The translations under genes were made by a program, and so were the position numbers. Shown in pieces: positions 7,645-10,490 of a stretch of 10,490 bases of DNA. The notes under the pieces were generated by a model. The model had not been told where the DNA came from, made no database searches, and saw only the letters and a list, made by a program, of their open reading frames with translations. The DNA is taken from the NCBI GenBank assembly GCA_030831135.1, contig JAURLR010000265.1:1-10490 (forward strand), written 5' to 3'. This stretch comes from Alphaproteobacteria bacterium. Its GTDB lineage: Bacteria; Pseudomonadota; Alphaproteobacteria; UBA6615. Position 1 is the stretch's first letter. Every line of letters starts with the position of its first letter.

Positions 7645-9981
7645 CTATATCGCGGTTTCGGCCTGTTCGTCGCGCGGAACAATAGGTGGCGGTTTGTGGG
7701 CTGTGACCTCGGGAAGTTCTGCATCGTAGCGTTCGATCTCGACCAGCGCGCTGTGGGCGATCGGGCCCTGTCCGAGCTGGGACGTACCCTTGTCGATGGT
7801 CAGGACATTGGGGTTGCCATGTTTGTCCAGGCTGTTGTCTTCCGTCGCATTCACGGGGTCGTACCAGGCGCCGGTGGCAAGCTGGACCACCCCGGGGCGC
7901 ACATCATGGGTGACCCGTACGCCCGCCAGCAGAGCGCCGCGATCATTGAAAACCCGAACGATATCGCCGTCGATAAGTTCGCGAATGGCGGCATCGAGCG
8001 GGTTGATCCAGACCGGCTCCCGTCCGTTGATCTTGTCGTCACGGCTGACCCGACCATTGTCGAGCTGTCCGTGCAAGCGCGTGCGGGGCTGGTTCGATAT
8101 CATGTGAAGCGGGCGCGAAGTGGCAATTGGAGAACCCAGCCATTCTGCCGGTTCCTGCCAGACCGGGTGCCCCGGACAATCCGTGTAGCCAAAGCTGTCG
8201 ATGACCTCGGAGAAAATTTCAATCTTCCCTGAAGGCGAAGGTAGCGGATTTTCCTCGGGGTCGGCGCGGAAGGATTCGAGCATCACGAGCGGTTTGGAGG
8301 GGCGTGGAATCTCGGCATGGCCGACCTCCCACAGCATGTCATAGGTTGGCAGGGTGATGTCGTTCTCGGCGGCGTTCTGGCGCGCGCGATCATAGATGTG
8401 ACGCAACCAGTCTTCCGGTTCGCGGCCTTCGGTAAAGCTGTCATGGGTCCCAAGGCGACGGGCCAGGCCGCGAAATATCTCAAAATCATCACGCGCCTCG
8501 CCGACGGGCTCAATCACCTTGTCCATGGCCAGAATGAATCGATCCCGTGATGTCGCGCCGATATCCTTGCGCTCGAGCGTCGTTGTCGATGGCAGGACAA
8601 TATCGGAGAATTTTGCCGTGGCTGTCCACCAGGGCTCGTTCACGATGATGGTGTCCGGTTTCCGCCAGGCCCGGACAAGCCGGTTGAGGTCCTGATGGTG
8701 GTGGAACGGGTTCCCGCCGCACCAGTAGACGAGCTTGATGTCGGGGTAGGTTCGGGTCTCGCCGTTGAACGCATAGGATTCGCCGGGGTGGAGCAGCATA
8801 TCGGCAATCCGCGCAACGGGAATCCAGCTGTCGCAGGGGTTTTTGCCGATCGAAAGTGAAGGCGAGGGCGCGGTATGCCTGGGGTTTCCGATATTGCCCA
8901 TGCTGCCATAGCCAAAGCCGAAGCCTTCACCCGGGCGTCCGATACCCCCAAGCATCGCAGCGAGGGTGACGGTCATCCAGAAGGTCTGCTCACCATGGTC
9001 TCCGCGCTGGAGTGACCAGTTGGTGTTGATCATGGTTCGTGCACCGGCCATGCGCCGCGCGAGGGAGCGGATCTGGTCGGCCGGTATTTCGCAGATGGTG
9101 GCGGCCCAGTCTGCGGTCTTGGGTGTCCCGTCACTGACGCCAAGCAGATAGCTGCGGAATTTCGCGTATCCCACGCAGTAGCGCGCCAGGAAATCCTGAT
9201 CAGCCAGATTTTCGGTTTCGAGGGTGTAGGCAAGGGCGAGCATCATCGCCACATCCGTGTTGGGACGTATGGCCAGCCATTCGGCATTCAGGTGGTCGGC
9301 CACATCATCGCGGATCGGTGAGATATTCACGAACGCCACGCCAGCTGCATGGGCTTCCTTGAGATAGGGGCCGGTCATGTGCTGCCCGGGACCGCCCGCT
9401 GCGACATGGGCGTTCTTCAGGGGAACACCCCCGAAGGCGACCATCAGTTCGGTGTTGGCGATGATCGAGTCCCAGCTGGTGGCCTGGTTCATGGCGGCAC
9501 CGGCGGTTCCCAGGACATGTGGCAAAATCGCATAGCCGGCAGCGATGGAGTAGGTGTGAACCTGATCGGTAAAGCCCCCGACCGTGTTCAGAAACCGCTG
9601 CAACTGACTTTTTGCATGATGGAATCGCCCGGCGCTTGACCAGCCATAGGAGCCACCGAATATCGCGGCATTGCCATAGGTCGACCGGACGCGTTCGATT
9701 TCCGTGCCTGCCAGATCGAGCGCCTCGTCCCATGGGACAGCAACAAACGGGTCGATGCCGCGGTTTGCCGGGGAGCCACCCTTGGCGCGTTCGAGCCAGC
9801 CCTTGCGGAACATGGGTCGGGCGACCCGGCTTTCGTCATAGACCGCATCGGGGAGTGACTGGATAATTGGCGAGGGGTCCGGGTCCAGCTTGAACGGATG
9901 AATCTCCGTCAGCCGCCCATCCGTCACGTCAGCCGTAAACGTTCCCCAGTGGGATGTATGCCGGTGCGAGGTTCTGGTCAT
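7645..9981 (-). CDS. Cytoplasmic molybdopterin S/N-oxide reductase (BisC/TorZ/DMSO-reductase family)
   Basis: This 778-residue bis-MGD molybdoenzyme is close in pattern to biotin sulfoxide reductase and TMAO reductase along its whole length. SHWGTF (10-15) opens it. GGSYGWSSAGR (109-119) holds the active-site Tyr112 and Trp114 known from DMSO reductase, and Ser145 in HTYSIAAG aligns with the molybdenum-ligand serine. SPIRDDVADHL, the CGGNPFHHHQDLNRL segment (421-435), SGKIEIFS (584-591) and the C-terminal NVLT motif (725-728) are also family features. There is no N-terminal Cys motif for an iron-sulfur cluster and no Tat twin-arginine signal, so it acts in the cytoplasm like BisC. Expected reaction: reduction of a sulfoxide or N-oxide, for example biotin or methionine sulfoxide or TMAO. 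ATG 9981 is chosen for its AGGGAGAG site and the family start; the frame stays open to 10380 but would overlap the divergent dehydrogenase. The exact substrate is not settled. Confidence 0.92.
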   Translation of the reverse strand: MTRTSHRHTSHWGTFTADVTDGRLTEIHPFKLDPDPSPIIQSLPDAVYDESRVARPMFRKGWLERAKGGSPANRGIDPFVAVPWDEALDLAGTEIERVRSTYGNAAIFGGSYGWSSAGRFHHAKSQLQRFLNTVGGFTDQVHTYSIAAGYAILPHVLGTAGAAMNQATSWDSIIANTELMVAFGGVPLKNAHVAAGGPGQHMTGPYLKEAHAAGVAFVNISPIRDDVADHLNAEWLAIRPNTDVAMMLALAYTLETENLADQDFLARYCVGYAKFRSYLLGVSDGTPKTADWAATICEIPADQIRSLARRMAGARTMINTNWSLQRGDHGEQTFWMTVTLAAMLGGIGRPGEGFGFGYGSMGNIGNPRHTAPSPSLSIGKNPCDSWIPVARIADMLLHPGESYAFNGETRTYPDIKLVYWCGGNPFHHHQDLNRLVRAWRKPDTIIVNEPWWTATAKFSDIVLPSTTTLERKDIGATSRDRFILAMDKVIEPVGEARDDFEIFRGLARRLGTHDSFTEGREPEDWLRHIYDRARQNAAENDITLPTYDMLWEVGHAEIPRPSKPLVMLESFRADPEENPLPSPSGKIEIFSEVIDSFGYTDCPGHPVWQEPAEWLGSPIATSRPLHMISNQPRTRLHGQLDNGRVSRDDKINGREPVWINPLDAAIRELIDGDIVRVFNDRGALLAGVRVTHDVRPGVVQLATGAWYDPVNATEDNSLDKHGNPNVLTIDKGTSQLGQGPIAHSALVEIERYDAELPEVTAHKPPPIVPRDEQAETAI

Positions 9982-9988
9982 GTTTGCT

Positions 9989-9996
9989 CTCTCCCT
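9989..9996 (-). promoter_or_regulatory. Ribosome binding site fixing the oxide reductase start at 9981
   Basis: On the minus strand, AGGGAGAG sits 7 bases before ATG 9981. It supports this start over the longer open frame, whose extra 133 residues would overlap the divergent dehydrogenase gene and show no domain or signal peptide. Confidence 0.75.
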
Positions 9997-10024
9997 GTGC
10001 CGAGAGTGCGACGTTGCCGAAGCA

Positions 10025-10053
10025 CTGTCAAAGCACCACGCATGGCGTATTAT
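10025..10053 (+). promoter_or_regulatory. Candidate sigma-70-type promoter for the short-chain dehydrogenase
   Basis: CTGTCA (10025-10030, four of six to the -35 consensus) and TATTAT (10048-10053, five of six to the -10 consensus) are separated by 17 bases. The start codon lies about 30 bases past the -10. On the opposite strand the same place offers a perfect TTGACA (10031-10026), but with no good -10 at the right distance for the oxide reductase. Read by eye only. Confidence 0.38.
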
Positions 10054-10070
10054 CAGGAAGTCAAAGAACC
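10027..10070 (+). repeat. Pair of 11-base direct repeats in the divergent intergenic region
   Basis: GTCAAAGCACC (10027-10037) and GTCAAAGAACC (10060-10070) match at ten of eleven positions, with starts 33 bases apart, about three helical turns. The first overlaps the candidate -35; the second sits directly before the ribosome site of the dehydrogenase. The placement is what a regulator binding two same-face sites would need. No known regulator motif was recognised. Confidence 0.4.
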
Positions 10071-10083
10071 GGGGAGGGAAAAT

Positions 10084-10490
10084 ATGGACATTCGACTGGA
10101 CGGACGTACGGCGGTGATCACGGGGGCCAGCGAAGGCCTTGGGCTTGCGATGGCGCGAGAGTTTGCTGAATCCGGGGCCAATGTGGCGATGATTTCGCGC
10201 TCCGCCGAAAAACTCGAAGCCGCCCGCGACAGCGTGCGCGCCTCGGTTGGGGGAAACAGCGTGCGCGTGGAGGCTCTGCCCTGTGATGTCACGGATCTTG
10301 GCCAGATTGAAAGCACATGGGCGACCATTCTCGATAATTTCGGAAGCGTCGATATTCTGGTGAACAATGCCGGGGCCCATGCCATCGGTCCTTTTCTGGA
10401 TTGCTCGGATGAACGCTGGCAGGCCGATCTTGACCTCAAGCTCTTTGCTGCGATCCGGTTGTGCCGTCTGGCGATGCCGGGCATGGCCGA
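10084..10490 (+). CDS. Short-chain dehydrogenase/reductase (SDR), N-terminal part (3' truncated by window edge)
   Basis: The first 135 residues of a classical SDR are present. The cofactor motif TGASEGLG (13-20) is the TGxxxGxG glycine-rich loop of the Rossmann fold. Arg39 after beta-2 (MISRS) suggests NADP(H). CDVT (67-70) contacts the adenine ring and NNAG (94-97) is the structural motif of beta-4. The catalytic Ser and YxxxK lie beyond the window; the full gene should run about 350 bases more. The start ATG 10084 has a strong GGGGAGGGA (10071-10079) 4 bases upstream. It is divergent from the oxide reductase across about 100 bases. Such enzymes oxidise alcohols or reduce ketones; the substrate is unknown, and a 3-oxoacyl or diol dehydrogenase step in the catabolic region is only a possibility. 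Confidence 0.92.
   Translation, partial: MDIRLDGRTAVITGASEGLGLAMAREFAESGANVAMISRSAEKLEAARDSVRASVGGNSVRVEALPCDVTDLGQIESTWATILDNFGSVDILVNNAGAHAIGPFLDCSDERWQADLDLKLFAAIRLCRLAMPGMA

Noticed and set aside
9982..10380. N-terminal extension of the oxide reductase, possibly a Tat signal
   Set aside because: The extra residues contain no twin-arginine motif followed by a hydrophobic core, and the extension would overlap the divergent dehydrogenase gene.

Overview
The window is a gene-dense piece of a moderately GC-rich bacterial chromosome. Strong Shine-Dalgarno sequences, short intergenic gaps, a multi-PAS histidine kinase with a lone receiver, and the mix of catabolic genes suggest a proteobacterium, most likely an alphaproteobacterium. 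That placement is inference, because the window has no rRNA or phylogenetic marker. No mobile element, tRNA, rRNA, CRISPR array or riboswitch was seen, and no stretch longer than 300 bases lacks a gene.

Layout. (1) Positions 1-1726, plus strand: the C-terminal half of a benzoate-CoA-ligase-like acyl-CoA synthetase, then an alpha/beta hydrolase. (2) Positions 1733-2614, minus strand: a ten-helix EamA/DMT transporter, convergent with the hydrolase and only 6 bases from it. (3) Positions 2726-4159, plus strand: a two-gene operon of a fold-type IV PLP aminotransferase and 3-hydroxyanthranilate 3,4-dioxygenase (nbaC), divergent from the transporter. (4) Positions 4293-4699, plus strand: a single-domain response regulator whose reading frame is broken by an apparent one-base loss. 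It meets, tail to tail with a 29-base overlap, a 966-residue PAS/GAF histidine kinase on the minus strand (4671-7571). (5) Positions 7645-9981, minus strand: a cytoplasmic BisC/TorZ-like molybdopterin S- or N-oxide reductase upstream of the kinase and co-directional with it. (6) Positions 10084-10490, plus strand: the N-terminal part of a short-chain dehydrogenase, divergent from the reductase.

How the genes may work together. Genes 1-5 look like part of an accessory aromatic or amino-aromatic catabolic region: aromatic acid activation, a hydrolase, a small-molecule exporter, a transaminase and a ring-cleaving dioxygenase for 3-hydroxyanthranilate. The usual downstream enzymes of the 3-hydroxyanthranilate route (decarboxylase, semialdehyde dehydrogenase, deaminase) are not in the window. 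The kinase and receiver form a probable two-component pair. The kinase may be co-transcribed with the oxide reductase, but no signal ties them to the catabolic genes.

The points most worth checking are the frameshifted receiver, a 25-base imperfect palindrome just upstream of it, a paired repeat around the promoter at the right end, and the unusual transaminase-dioxygenase pairing.
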